Positions 1 to 7,733 of a stretch of 64,000 bases of DNA are shown here, piece by piece; position 1 is the first letter of the stretch; each line of letters opens with the position of its first letter. Origin of the DNA: Flavobacteriales bacterium UBA7666 (GTDB taxonomy: Bacteria > Bacteroidota > Bacteroidia > Flavobacteriales_D > Crocinitomicaceae); NCBI GenBank assembly GCA_002483265.1, contig DLHO01000025.1, positions 212,015-276,014 on the forward strand, written 5' to 3'. The notes beneath the pieces are model-generated. The model ran no database searches and was not told the origin of the DNA. It saw only the letters and a list, made by a program, of their open reading frames with translations. Position numbers and translations under genes: made by a program.

Positions 1-23
1 GAATAAGCGGATAGTTTATTCCG

Positions 24-1850
24 CTATTTCCTGTAGGAGTTAACAAACATCAATTGTTTGAGTGGTTCCTGTTCTTCGGCAGTCAATTTTAAATCAGTCA
101 TCAGCTGAATCATTTCATCTTCTAAAAAATAGGGATTATAGCCTAAGTTGTAAACCAATTGACAAAGCTGTTTTGAATCGATGTGAATGCCCTTTTTTCC
201 ATCCGGATTCAGTTTTGATAAGGCGTTTTTCTCCTGCTCCCGAACCTTCTTCAGTTCGTGGATCATTCCGTCAAACTTATCGCGAGGCATTTTGGTAATG
301 TGCGTGCTATTCAATGCTTTTTTTAACTCATCTTCCGTTAGCATTTGTGTTGTAAAGGAAAAAAGAGTATCTGCTGCAAAATCAGCCGCATAATCATTCA
401 GATCGTAAGGGAAGTTATTCCAATTGTTCATTTGATCGAGGGAATAAGACACATTGGTTTTCAACTGTTCGTAAGGACCCTTGAGCCTTTTATCAAACCA
501 GCCGCTGGAATAAACTTTGCCGTTAGTGACAACAATCTTTACGGCATTTCCAGGTTGGTGATATTCGGATAATTGATAGCGGTTTCCATTTTGCATTACC
601 TGGTTCGCAGAATAGTGGTTCCATTTCTTACCATCCAATTCCTGAGTTTTGGTAGTATAACCTACTATTATTGAATCGGTAACAGACAATACATAAACAA
701 CTGTATTTAGAGCGCTTGGCAGGAAATAGTAGTTTCCGTTCTTCAGTTTGGTCTGGTACCTGTAAGGGTATACCTCTTTGGAAAAGGAAGTATCGATTTT
801 CCCGTCGGCCTGTGTGATATAAACTGTTCCGTCATAATCACGAATCAAACCGTTTCTGATTACCTGATTAATGGAATCATTGGAGCTTGTAATCTTTTCA
901 GGTTTCCGCTTGAAGTATCTGCCCTCAATGAATGAAATGGTGTAAATGGGATTGCTATTTTTGAAATAAGTGTAGATTACTCTGATTTTGTCCGTTTCCG
1001 GTATAGACTCGGTTTGTGATTTGAAAACCACTTTTTTGTTTGTATCAAAGCGATAGTGCTGATAAGAAGTTGCCGATCTGAGAATCGAATCCTGCACGGT
1101 TCCGTTTGGATGATAAGTCAGGCGATAATCCGGATAACTTTCAGCAACGCGCTTTCCTTTGTTATTATATTGAATGACCTCACCGTCCGGGTTAAATTGA
1201 TTGCTTAGGAAATGTTTGGATTCAATCGTTTTGGTCTTTAAAGCAGATTCAATATCCTCATTCGTGTAAGCTGTTTTTTTGGTGTTGTAGATGCGGTAAA
1301 CAAAGGTTCCGGGCTCCATAGTTACTTTACTTTCCCCTTTGATAGAAGCATGTCGGTGAATTTCGATATCGGTATTGGGGGAAAAGAAAAGTGTATCTTC
1401 CAGAAGCAGCATATAGCGTTCATTCAGGAAGACATTTCGGTCGTAATTGGCAACAGTGAAAAAACCTTTTGGCTTGCTTCCAGCAAAATAAGGCCCTTTT
1501 TTCCAATATTCCTGCTCATTCGGCGGGTTATTATCATGCGTTCGAATAGCATTTTGATATCCTACCAGATTTCCGTGATCGTATGTTTTTGAAATGGTAT
1601 GAGTAATTGTTTTTTCAGTAAACTTCCCATGAAGTACCTTGTTGATATGGTATCCGGTTATGATGAGGTCACGATCCGTTTTTTTATACGTGCCGTCCGG
1701 GAAATACACTTCTTCCATTTTTATTTTAGATGCCGATTTTGGTTCCGGATAGTTGGCTTTTTCCGGCTCTTTAATCTTGAACGGATCCGGTTCCTGGGCA
1801 AATGATCCATAGGATAGGAGTAGAAAAAAGAAAATGCAGTGGTATTTCAT
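24..1850 (-). CDS. Secreted protein with YwqK/MORN-like repeats
   Basis: Unnamed exported protein of 608 residues. The first 19 residues are a signal peptide (basic start, run of Phe/Leu, ending SFAQ). The reading frame opens with a TTG two codons earlier, but the ATG at 1850 places the signal peptide properly, so I chose it. The middle contains several short turns of the type YHPNG/FNPDGEVI/YDGTVY, which resemble the beta-strand repeats of YwqK-type (toxin-antitoxin 'MORN variant') proteins often seen in Bacteroidota. The last 70 residues are helical and charged. No catalytic motif is visible. It is probably periplasmic or surface exposed. A stretch with a GTAGGGA palindrome separates it from its minus-strand neighbour upstream. 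Function unknown. Confidence 0.8.
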   Translation of the reverse strand: MKYHCIFFFLLLSYGSFAQEPDPFKIKEPEKANYPEPKSASKIKMEEVYFPDGTYKKTDRDLIITGYHINKVLHGKFTEKTITHTISKTYDHGNLVGYQNAIRTHDNNPPNEQEYWKKGPYFAGSKPKGFFTVANYDRNVFLNERYMLLLEDTLFFSPNTDIEIHRHASIKGESKVTMEPGTFVYRIYNTKKTAYTNEDIESALKTKTIESKHFLSNQFNPDGEVIQYNNKGKRVAESYPDYRLTYHPNGTVQDSILRSATSYQHYRFDTNKKVVFKSQTESIPETDKIRVIYTYFKNSNPIYTISFIEGRYFKRKPEKITSSNDSINQVIRNGLIRDYDGTVYITQADGKIDTSFSKEVYPYRYQTKLKNGNYYFLPSALNTVVYVLSVTDSIIVGYTTKTQELDGKKWNHYSANQVMQNGNRYQLSEYHQPGNAVKIVVTNGKVYSSGWFDKRLKGPYEQLKTNVSYSLDQMNNWNNFPYDLNDYAADFAADTLFSFTTQMLTEDELKKALNSTHITKMPRDKFDGMIHELKKVREQEKNALSKLNPDGKKGIHIDSKQLCQLVYNLGYNPYFLEDEMIQLMTDLKLTAEEQEPLKQLMFVNSYRK

Positions 1851-1928
1851 GGACAAACATTTAATTGCATGCTAAAATAGTCCGTTTTAATGATTTTGAA
1901 TTAATTAGAATAATATTTTCAACCTATA

Positions 1929-1956
1929 GTAGGGATGCGATGCTTCACGTCCCTAC
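1929..1956. repeat. Dispersed palindrome GTAGGGA...TCCCTAC (copy 1)
   Basis: Imperfect palindrome between two minus-strand genes, with 7-bp outer arms GTAGGGA and TCCCTAC and a GCGATGC-type core. Related sequences occur at 30635, 32827, 47908 and 63984. The arms would fold into a hairpin in either transcript. Confidence 0.6.
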
Positions 1957-1990
1957 TTGATAATTACCACGTTTATAATTAATATTTAAA

Positions 1991-3064
1991 TCAACATCCG
2001 TCATCCCAGGGGCCGTCTTTCGTTACAATTTTAAAGGAATCTCCTGTAAAGCGAACCAGGCCGCCGCCGCCGCCAATCCAAAACATGCCGAAACGATCCT
2101 GGTAAAATGCCTGTACGGCACTCATGTGAAGTCCTTGCTTTTCATTGAAATTGTAAATTTTCTGATTCTGGTAGATATAAATTCCGAAACCTTCACACGA
2201 AAACCAGATGGTTCCTTTTTGATCTTCATAGATTGTCCAGACTTCATTGCCACCAATTCCATTTTTAGAGTTGAAATTGGTGAAACCTTTTTTACTCTTC
2301 TCCAAAGGATTGTATTTACTCACTCCGTGTTCCATTGAACCAAACCACATATTTCCTTGTGTGTCTTCCAGGATACAAGTCAGATCATTCGAACACAAAC
2401 CCTCTTTCTCAGAAAGTTGCTCGAAAGTTTTTCCGTCATATTTGAATGCACCTTTGTCTGCAGTGGCAAACCACATGTTTCCCTTTTTATCTTCAGTGAT
2501 TGAGCGAATCCAGCTTTTTTCTGCATTCGGAATAGGAACAGTTTCAAAATTTGTCCCGTTAAATCGACACAATCCCTGAACCGTTCCTACCCAGATCGTT
2601 CCTTTGCTGTCATGGAAAATACTCCAGGTACTTTTATTACATAAGCCCTCCTTTTCGCCGAAATTCTGAAAGTTTCTACCGGATTCTGCAGAGAGGTCAA
2701 ATCTGGAAACTCCGTTATTTGTTGAAAACCATACTTTTCCCTGCTTGTCTTCCACAATTCCTGTAATCTGCGAACCACTCAGCCCTTCGCGGGTATTCAG
2801 GTAAGAAAGTTTATATCCGTCAAAAAGCGCCAAGCCGTCAGCGTTCGTGCCAAACCACAAAAAACCTCTGCTATCTTGGAAAATACGCCGCACATACTCG
2901 CTCACGGTATTGCTATAGTAACAAGGAGGTTGAGGGCCATAGACCAACGTATCGTCCTGGTGATCTGTTTTAGAAATGAATCCTTCTTGCTTTTTAATGT
3001 CTAAAGCCTGAGCGCTGTAAAGGCAAAGAACCAAAGAGCTTCCAATGATTAAAAGTGCTTTCAT
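1991..3064 (-). CDS. Secreted two-component-regulator-type beta-propeller protein
   Basis: A 357-residue exported protein with an N-terminal signal peptide (ends near SAQA) and repeated units of the form 'I..D..G.iWfGT..Glsrf.g..f', for example FQDSRGFLWFGTNADGL, EDKQGKVWFSTNNGVS and EDTQGNMWFGSMEHGV. These are Reg_prop (two-component regulator propeller) blades, normally found in the periplasmic sensor half of hybrid histidine kinases. Here the propeller stands alone: there is no Y_Y_Y domain, membrane helix or kinase after it. About seven blades fill the whole mature chain. It could be a free ligand-binding propeller or the remnant of a longer sensor; no frameshift is seen at the end. Confidence 0.82.
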   Translation of the reverse strand: MKALLIIGSSLVLCLYSAQALDIKKQEGFISKTDHQDDTLVYGPQPPCYYSNTVSEYVRRIFQDSRGFLWFGTNADGLALFDGYKLSYLNTREGLSGSQITGIVEDKQGKVWFSTNNGVSRFDLSAESGRNFQNFGEKEGLCNKSTWSIFHDSKGTIWVGTVQGLCRFNGTNFETVPIPNAEKSWIRSITEDKKGNMWFATADKGAFKYDGKTFEQLSEKEGLCSNDLTCILEDTQGNMWFGSMEHGVSKYNPLEKSKKGFTNFNSKNGIGGNEVWTIYEDQKGTIWFSCEGFGIYIYQNQKIYNFNEKQGLHMSAVQAFYQDRFGMFWIGGGGGLVRFTGDSFKIVTKDGPWDDGC

Positions 3065-3194
3065 AATTTTCTTGTTTCCATAAAAATAGAGTATACTGAT
3101 TTTAACCCGTTTAAAGCAATGTAAATTAGTGTAAAAGTTCCTGCAGATGAAGCGAATAGTGCTGATTTATTCTGAATTCATACCATTGTTAATA

Positions 3195-3329
3195 CTTCTG
3201 TGTTCCTCTGCGATCCTCCGTGGGAGAAAAGAATGCGCGCCATCTGCGGGGAAAAGCAAAAGAGCTCTGCCGAAGGCTGAAATCTGGTTCCCCATAAAAA
3301 AAAATCTGCGTAATCAGCGCCATGCGCCA
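3195..3329 (+). repeat. CTCTGCG/CCTCCGTGGGA intergenic element (copy 1)
   Basis: Contains TTCCTCTGCGATCCTCCG, then GGGAGAAAAG, CATCTGCGGGG, and an AGAGCTCTGCCGAAGGCTGA segment, ending in ATCTGCGTAATCAGCGC. The same order of blocks recurs at 7593-7688 and twice within 15322-15496, always on the strand of the following gene. Confidence 0.6.
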
Positions 3330-3388
3330 ACGCTGACCTTGCTCCACCAAAGCGGTTACGCGAAGGTGAAGAGCTAAGGTTTAAGCGT

Positions 3389-3570
3389 TCTGCGGGAGAA
3401 ATTCAAGTGCGGTTTATTCGAGATTTATTGCACCAGTATTCTGAATTGATACCAATGTATTTGCCTTGTAATCTTCTTTAACTCCTCCATAAGAACCCCT
3501 GAATAATTTATCTGCGTAATCAGCGCTATCTGCGGGAGAAATTCAAGTGCGGTTTATTCGAGATTTATTG
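3389..3570 (+). repeat. 42-bp direct repeat pair upstream of aspC
   Basis: The 42-bp segment beginning TCTGCGGGAG and ending GAGATTTATTG is identical at 3389-3430 and 3529-3570. Similarity continues weakly past the repeat (both followed by ..TATTCTGAAT). The terminal TTG of the second copy doubles as the likely -33 element of the aspC promoter. Confidence 0.75.
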
Positions 3571-3600
3571 CTGTGTTATTCTGAATAATCCCTAAATTTG
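3568..3600 (+). promoter_or_regulatory. Promoter of aspC
   Basis: TTG at 3568-3570, 22 bases, then TAAATTTG at 3593-3600. This matches the Bacteroidota housekeeping consensus TTG-N17-23-TAnnTTTG. Start of transcription would be about 3607, some 17 bases before the ATG. Confidence 0.55.
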
Positions 3601-3623
3601 GGACTCATTAACGAAGCAATTTT

Positions 3624-4814
3624 ATGATTCAATTATCAAATCGCGTATTGGAAATGGAAGAGTCGGCTACCTTGGCCATGTCTCGAAAAAGTAGAGAATT
3701 ACGAGCGCAAGGAAAAGACATTATTTCATTAAGTTTGGGTGAACCCGATTTTCATACTCCGGATTTTATCAAAAAAGCAGCCCAAGAGGCGATGGAGCAA
3801 AACTTTACAACTTATACACCGGTTCCCGGATACGATGATTTGAGAGATGCGATTGCCAATAAGTTTAACCGCGATAATGGAATTCCCTACAAACGCGAAA
3901 ACATTGTTGTTTCAACAGGTGCAAAACAATCCATTGCCAATTTGGTAATGGCTGCAATCAATCCGGGTGATGAGGTGATTATTCCTGCTCCGTATTGGGT
4001 TTCCTATGCTGAAATCGTGAAAGTTGCCGGCGGAATTCCGGTGGTGGTTCCCACTACGATTGAAAGTGATTTCAAATTCACTCCGGATCAGTTCCGAAAA
4101 GCACTTTCTCCAAAGTCAAAAATGATGATGTTCTCGTCTCCATGTAATCCTACTGGAACAGTATATACAAAAGAAGAATTAAGAGCATTGGCTGATGTTG
4201 TTAAAGAAAATCCGAATCTGATTGTCATGTCTGATGAGATTTATGAGCACATCAATTTCGTAGGTCATAATCATTCCATGGCACAATTTGACGATGTTCG
4301 TGAGCAGATCGTAACCGTAAACGGAGTTTCGAAAGCTTGGGCAATGACAGGTTGGAGAGTTGGATATATTGGTGCGCCAAAAGAAATCGCGGATGCATGT
4401 AATAAAATTCAGGGACAATTCACCTCCGGTACTTGTTCTATTGCACAACGCGCAACAATTGCTGCAGTAAATGCAGATCCAGCGATTTTGAAAGACATGG
4501 TGAAAGCGTTTGAGAACAGACGTGCATTGGTTCTGGAAGCATTAGACAAAATGCCTGGTGTTAAAACAAATAAACCCGGAGGAGCATTTTATGTATTCCC
4601 GGATATTTCCAGCTTCTTTGGTAAAAAGAATGGAGCAACAACGATCCAAACTGCAGAAGATTTATGCATGTACTTATTGGATAAAGGAGTTGCTTTGGTT
4701 TCGGGAGAAGCTTTTGGTGATGCCAACTGTATGCGTATTTCGTATGCAGCTTCTGAAGAAACATTGACAGAAGCAATGAAACGCGTTGCAAACGCATTAG
4801 CAGAATTGAACTAG
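3624..4814 (+). CDS. aspC: Aspartate/aromatic aminotransferase, class I
   Basis: PLP-dependent class I aminotransferase of 396 residues, the usual length. It would interconvert aspartate (or aromatic amino acids) and 2-oxoglutarate with oxaloacetate and glutamate in the cytoplasm. Visible landmarks are SPCNPTG at 172-178, SDEIY at 203-207 (Asp and Tyr contacting the cofactor), the PLP lysine K237 in VSKAW, R245 in the phosphate-binding GWRVG, and the substrate-carboxylate arginine in MRIS near 378. It has its own promoter. The kinase gene begins one base after its stop, so the two are probably co-transcribed although their functions are unrelated. Confidence 0.93.
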   Translation: MIQLSNRVLEMEESATLAMSRKSRELRAQGKDIISLSLGEPDFHTPDFIKKAAQEAMEQNFTTYTPVPGYDDLRDAIANKFNRDNGIPYKRENIVVSTGAKQSIANLVMAAINPGDEVIIPAPYWVSYAEIVKVAGGIPVVVPTTIESDFKFTPDQFRKALSPKSKMMMFSSPCNPTGTVYTKEELRALADVVKENPNLIVMSDEIYEHINFVGHNHSMAQFDDVREQIVTVNGVSKAWAMTGWRVGYIGAPKEIADACNKIQGQFTSGTCSIAQRATIAAVNADPAILKDMVKAFENRRALVLEALDKMPGVKTNKPGGAFYVFPDISSFFGKKNGATTIQTAEDLCMYLLDKGVALVSGEAFGDANCMRISYAASEETLTEAMKRVANALAELN

Positions 4815-4815
4815 A

Positions 4816-5805
4816 ATGACAATACACGAAATACTTGCTGCATTCAAAACCAAGCGCATCTTAGTGATTGGTGATGTGATGATAGATGAATACATGTTGG
4901 GAAAAGTGCACCGCATCAGTCCGGAGGCGCCTGTTCCGATCATTAGTTTGGGAAAGGAAGAACAACGCCTTGGAGGAGCAGCGAACGTGGCTTTGAACCT
5001 ACAAGCTCTTGGAGCAACTCCTATGTTGTGTGCTGTGGTAGGGAATGATAAGAAAGGAAACGATTTTCTTGAATTGCTCCGCGACCAGCAAATGCCATTG
5101 AATGGAATTCTCCTAAGCGAAGAACGTGTTACTACGGTAAAAACACGGGTTATTGGAAACAATCAGCACTTGTTGCGGATTGATGCTGAAGATACGCATG
5201 CCCTTTCAGTTACGGAAGAAGAAGCGTTTTTGGAGAAAATCAAGGCGATTCTGGGACAGGAAACCATCGATGCCGTTATTTTCGAAGATTACAATAAAGG
5301 AGTGCTTACTCCGCGCATCATCAGTGAGATTACGGATTTGGCTAATTCAAAAGGCATTCCAACTACGGTTGATCCGAAGAAAGACAATTTCCTTGCTTAC
5401 AAAGGAGTAACTTTGTTCAAACCGAACCTGAAAGAATTGAAAGAAGGAATTGGGATTGATTGTTCTTATCAGGAAATAGATCTGTTCAATCAGGCAGTTT
5501 CTCAATTGGAAAAAGAACTCAATAATCAAATCACTTTCGTAACTCTTTCGGAATCCGGCGTTTTTATTAAAAAAGATGAAACACGTTACCATACTCCGGC
5601 ACATTTCAGGAATATTGCAGATGTGAGTGGAGCAGGAGATACTGTGATTTCTGTTGCAACTTTATGTTTGACAGCAGAACTTTCCATTGAAAGTATTGCC
5701 GAATTATCGAATCTCGCTGGAGGTTTGGTTTGCGAAAAAAGTGGAGTAGTAAGTATCGAGCCAGATCAGCTGATTCAAGAGTGTGAAGGAAAACAGTTTG
5801 AATAA
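4816..5805 (+). CDS. D-glycero-beta-D-manno-heptose-7-phosphate kinase (HldE N-terminal type)
   Basis: PfkB/ribokinase-fold sugar kinase, 329 residues. It resembles domain I of HldE (RfaE), which phosphorylates heptose-7-phosphate at O1 on the way to ADP-heptose for lipopolysaccharide core. Seen: the N-terminal GDVMIDEY segment (19-26), HRISPEAPVP (32-41), GGAANVALNL (53-62), and the PfkB signature 2 with GAGD at 272-275, whose Asp275 is the catalytic base. The nucleotidyltransferase half of HldE is absent, as in organisms with split HldA/HldC. A general PfkB kinase is the alternative, but the SPEAPVP segment favours HldE. It lies one base after aspC. Confidence 0.82.
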   Translation: MTIHEILAAFKTKRILVIGDVMIDEYMLGKVHRISPEAPVPIISLGKEEQRLGGAANVALNLQALGATPMLCAVVGNDKKGNDFLELLRDQQMPLNGILLSEERVTTVKTRVIGNNQHLLRIDAEDTHALSVTEEEAFLEKIKAILGQETIDAVIFEDYNKGVLTPRIISEITDLANSKGIPTTVDPKKDNFLAYKGVTLFKPNLKELKEGIGIDCSYQEIDLFNQAVSQLEKELNNQITFVTLSESGVFIKKDETRYHTPAHFRNIADVSGAGDTVISVATLCLTAELSIESIAELSNLAGGLVCEKSGVVSIEPDQLIQECEGKQFE

Positions 5806-5925
5806 TTTAAAATTGAAAATTTAAAATTGAAAAGTTAAAAATTAAAAGGTGGTTGAATCCGCCACGACGGAAAGTCCCTTTTTAATTCCTTTTCAATTCT
5901 CAATTTTCCATTATCAATTAATAAG
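5806..5925. repeat. AT-rich imperfect inverted repeat between kinase and ubiE
   Basis: Runs of AATTTAAAATTGAAAA on the left are mirrored by TTTTCAATTCTCAATTTTCC on the right around a GC-richer centre (GGTGG...CCGCCACGACGG...GTCCC). The transcript could fold into one long imperfect hairpin spanning nearly the whole gap. Confidence 0.45.
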
Positions 5926-6657
5926 ATGGAAAGAAAAGTTGTAAAACCGTACGGTACAGAAGATAAATCAAAGAAAGAAGAAGTTGCAGAGATGTTCAAC
6001 AAAATCTCCAAGCGCTACGACTTTTTGAATCACTTTTTATCCCTTGGGATTGACAAGATCTGGAGAAGGAAGGCTGTGAATATGTTGAAAGAAATCCAGC
6101 CGAAACGCATGTTGGATTTGGCAACCGGAACAGGTGATTTTGCAATTCAATTACTGAAACTCAATCCAACTGAAATTGTGGGAATGGATATTTCCGAAGG
6201 AATGCTGGAAGTTGGTCGCGAAAAAATGAAGAAACGTAGTTTCGATAAAATCATTTCCATGCGTTTGGGAGATTCTGAGAACCTGCCGTTTGAAGATAAT
6301 TACTTTGATGGATTAACCGTAGGCTTTGGAGTTCGTAATTACGAAAATCTGGAAAAAGGCTTGTCCGAAATGCTGCGTGTAGTTCGTCCGGGAGGAAAAT
6401 TGATCATTCTTGAATTTTCAAAACCAAAGAAATTTCCGGTAAAACAATATTATTCGTTCCATTCAAAATACATCATTCCTTTCTTTGGAAAACGTATTTC
6501 GAAAGACGACAAAGCATATGCTTATCTACCTGAATCTGTTGCTGCATTTCCGGAAGGGAAGGATTTCACCGACATTCTGGAAAAATTGGGATATCAAAAA
6601 GTAGCAGCCAGGTTGGTTTCCGGTGGTATTGCAACGATTTATTCAGGAGTGAAGTAG
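5926..6657 (+). CDS. ubiE: Demethylmenaquinone methyltransferase
   Basis: Class I SAM-dependent methyltransferase of 243 residues that makes the final C-methylation of menaquinone (MenG/UbiE). Seen: the N-terminal VAEMFNKISKRYDFLNH segment typical of the family (20-36), SAM motif I DLATGTGDF (64-72), acidic loop GMDIS (86-90), the family signature GFGVRNYENLEKGL and RVVRPGGKLIILEFSKP. Full length. Its downstream neighbour is porT, a gene order common in Bacteroidota. Since this phylum respires with menaquinone, the menaquinone role is expected rather than ubiquinone. Confidence 0.95.
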   Translation: MERKVVKPYGTEDKSKKEEVAEMFNKISKRYDFLNHFLSLGIDKIWRRKAVNMLKEIQPKRMLDLATGTGDFAIQLLKLNPTEIVGMDISEGMLEVGREKMKKRSFDKIISMRLGDSENLPFEDNYFDGLTVGFGVRNYENLEKGLSEMLRVVRPGGKLIILEFSKPKKFPVKQYYSFHSKYIIPFFGKRISKDDKAYAYLPESVAAFPEGKDFTDILEKLGYQKVAARLVSGGIATIYSGVK

Positions 6658-6660
6658 AGA

Positions 6661-6768
6661 CTTCGACTCCGCTGCGCCTATGCTGTAGCTCTTGCGCAAG
6701 CATTCAGTCTCCTTTTTGGGTTGTTGAATGTGGATCGATGCTTCTAAGGTGGCTGAGCGGAGTCGAAG
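6661..6768. repeat. CTGAGCGGAGTCGAAG inverted-repeat element before porT
   Basis: CTTCGACTCCGCT (6661-6673) is the exact reverse complement of AGCGGAGTCGAAG (6756-6768). A third block GCGCAAGC lies between. The CTGAGCGnAGTCGAAG unit recurs at 20149-20164 and, in decayed form, at 28083-28126. It behaves like a REP-type intergenic element and can form a hairpin between ubiE and porT. Confidence 0.65.
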
Positions 6769-6808
6769 CCACAAAATAAAAAATGTGAAAGTACGTTTGA
6801 AGGATATG

Positions 6809-7528
6809 ATGAAGAATTGTGTTTTAACAGGTTTAATGGTTTTGCTAACAAGCATGCTTTTTGCACAACCTGAAAAACCAAAGAATTACAAGCGCTTTGA
6901 TGAGCGTTGGATTCACTTTGGATTCATGTTGGGTGTCAATATGGCCAATTTTAAAGCAGTTCCGGTAAACGATGCCTATTCCAGTTACAATTTGAAATCT
7001 CTGGAGACCAAGCGTCAACCCGGTGGACAAGTAGGAATTGTGACTACCGTTAAATTAGGTCATCCGATCGTGCGCTTGCGTTTTATTCCAACTTTGTCAT
7101 TTCAGGAACGTGCTGTAAAGTATTATTATCAGGATCCGGATCCTGCAGTAACCAAAGATGTTTTTCTGGAAGAACGGGTCAATTCAACGAATCTCGATTT
7201 TCCTTTAATGCTTCAATTCAGAACCTTGCGGATCAACAATTTTGCAGCTTACGTTTTGGTTGGCGGACAATACTCATTCGATTTACAATCACAGGAAAAG
7301 GCTTCTCAAAACTTTATTGATCCCTTCATAAAGATCAAAGCAAGCGATTTTCAGGGGCAAGTTGGTGGAGGATTCGAGTGGTTTGCTCCCTTCTTTAAAT
7401 TTGGTTTTGAAGTGAAGTTCTCTCAAAGTTTCCAAAATTCATTGATTCAGGATAATTCACCTGTTTCCAGACCAATTGACCGCCTCAACAACAAAGTACT
7501 TTGGATTTCCCTTATTTTTGAAGGCTAA
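6809..7528 (+). CDS. porT: PorT-type outer-membrane barrel protein of the T9SS
   Basis: A 239-residue exported beta-barrel protein with signal peptide (MKNCVLTGLMVLLTSMLFAQ). The gene's place directly after ubiE, its size, and segments such as RWIHFGFMLGVNMANF near the mature start and an RLRFIPTLSFQER strand match PorT/SprT, an outer-membrane component needed for type IX secretion. The frame is open from 6728, but that extension is repeat sequence. The ATG pair at 6806/6809 follows GAAGGAT and leads straight into the signal peptide. The window also encodes several T9SS cargo proteins, consistent with this role. A generic PorT-family barrel remains possible. Confidence 0.8.
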   Translation: MKNCVLTGLMVLLTSMLFAQPEKPKNYKRFDERWIHFGFMLGVNMANFKAVPVNDAYSSYNLKSLETKRQPGGQVGIVTTVKLGHPIVRLRFIPTLSFQERAVKYYYQDPDPAVTKDVFLEERVNSTNLDFPLMLQFRTLRINNFAAYVLVGGQYSFDLQSQEKASQNFIDPFIKIKASDFQGQVGGGFEWFAPFFKFGFEVKFSQSFQNSLIQDNSPVSRPIDRLNNKVLWISLIFEG

Positions 7529-7592
7529 GCTTCACAGAAAGAGAATGAAAACGAGACAGATGAATTAAATCCTCATTCTTAACTAAATAAGA

Positions 7593-7688
7593 CCTCTGCG
7601 TACCTCCGTGGGAAAAAGAAAAGAGCTGCACCGAAGGTGGAGATCAAATGACACCATTACTCTGTATCATCTGCGGGAAAACAAAACC
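7593..7688 (+). repeat. CTCTGCG/CCTCCGTGGGA intergenic element (copy 2)
   Basis: CTCTGCGTACCTCCGTGGGA, then AGAGCTGCACCGAAGGTGGA, GATC and ATCATCTGCGGGAAAA. Same block order and orientation as the copies before aspC and fba. It ends about 20 bases before the -7 box of the next gene. Confidence 0.6.
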
Positions 7689-7706
7689 GTGTGATGAGTA
7701 ATTCCT

Positions 7707-7714
7707 TATCTTTG
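7707..7714 (+). promoter_or_regulatory. -7 box of the FAD oxidoreductase gene
   Basis: TATCTTTG followed by CAGC, an exact TAnnTTTG match. No TTG lies 17-23 bases upstream, so the -33 half is weak or missing. Predicted leader about 14 bases. Confidence 0.4.
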
Positions 7715-7733
7715 CAGCTAGACCCCGATTTTA

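Larger units (their letters stand above)
3065..3592. other. Repeat-rich intergenic region before aspC
   Basis: No credible gene. A 76-codon plus-strand frame at 3147-3377 is made mostly of repeat sequence. The region holds a CTCTGCG/CCTCCGTGGGA repeat element (3195-3329), a second partial copy (3505-3545) and a 42-bp exact direct repeat (3389-3430 and 3529-3570), followed by the aspC promoter. Confidence 0.6.

Noticed and set aside
3147..3377. 76-codon plus-strand frame before aspC
   Set aside because: Composed mainly of the CTCTGCG/CCTCCGTGGGA repeat; no protein-like features.
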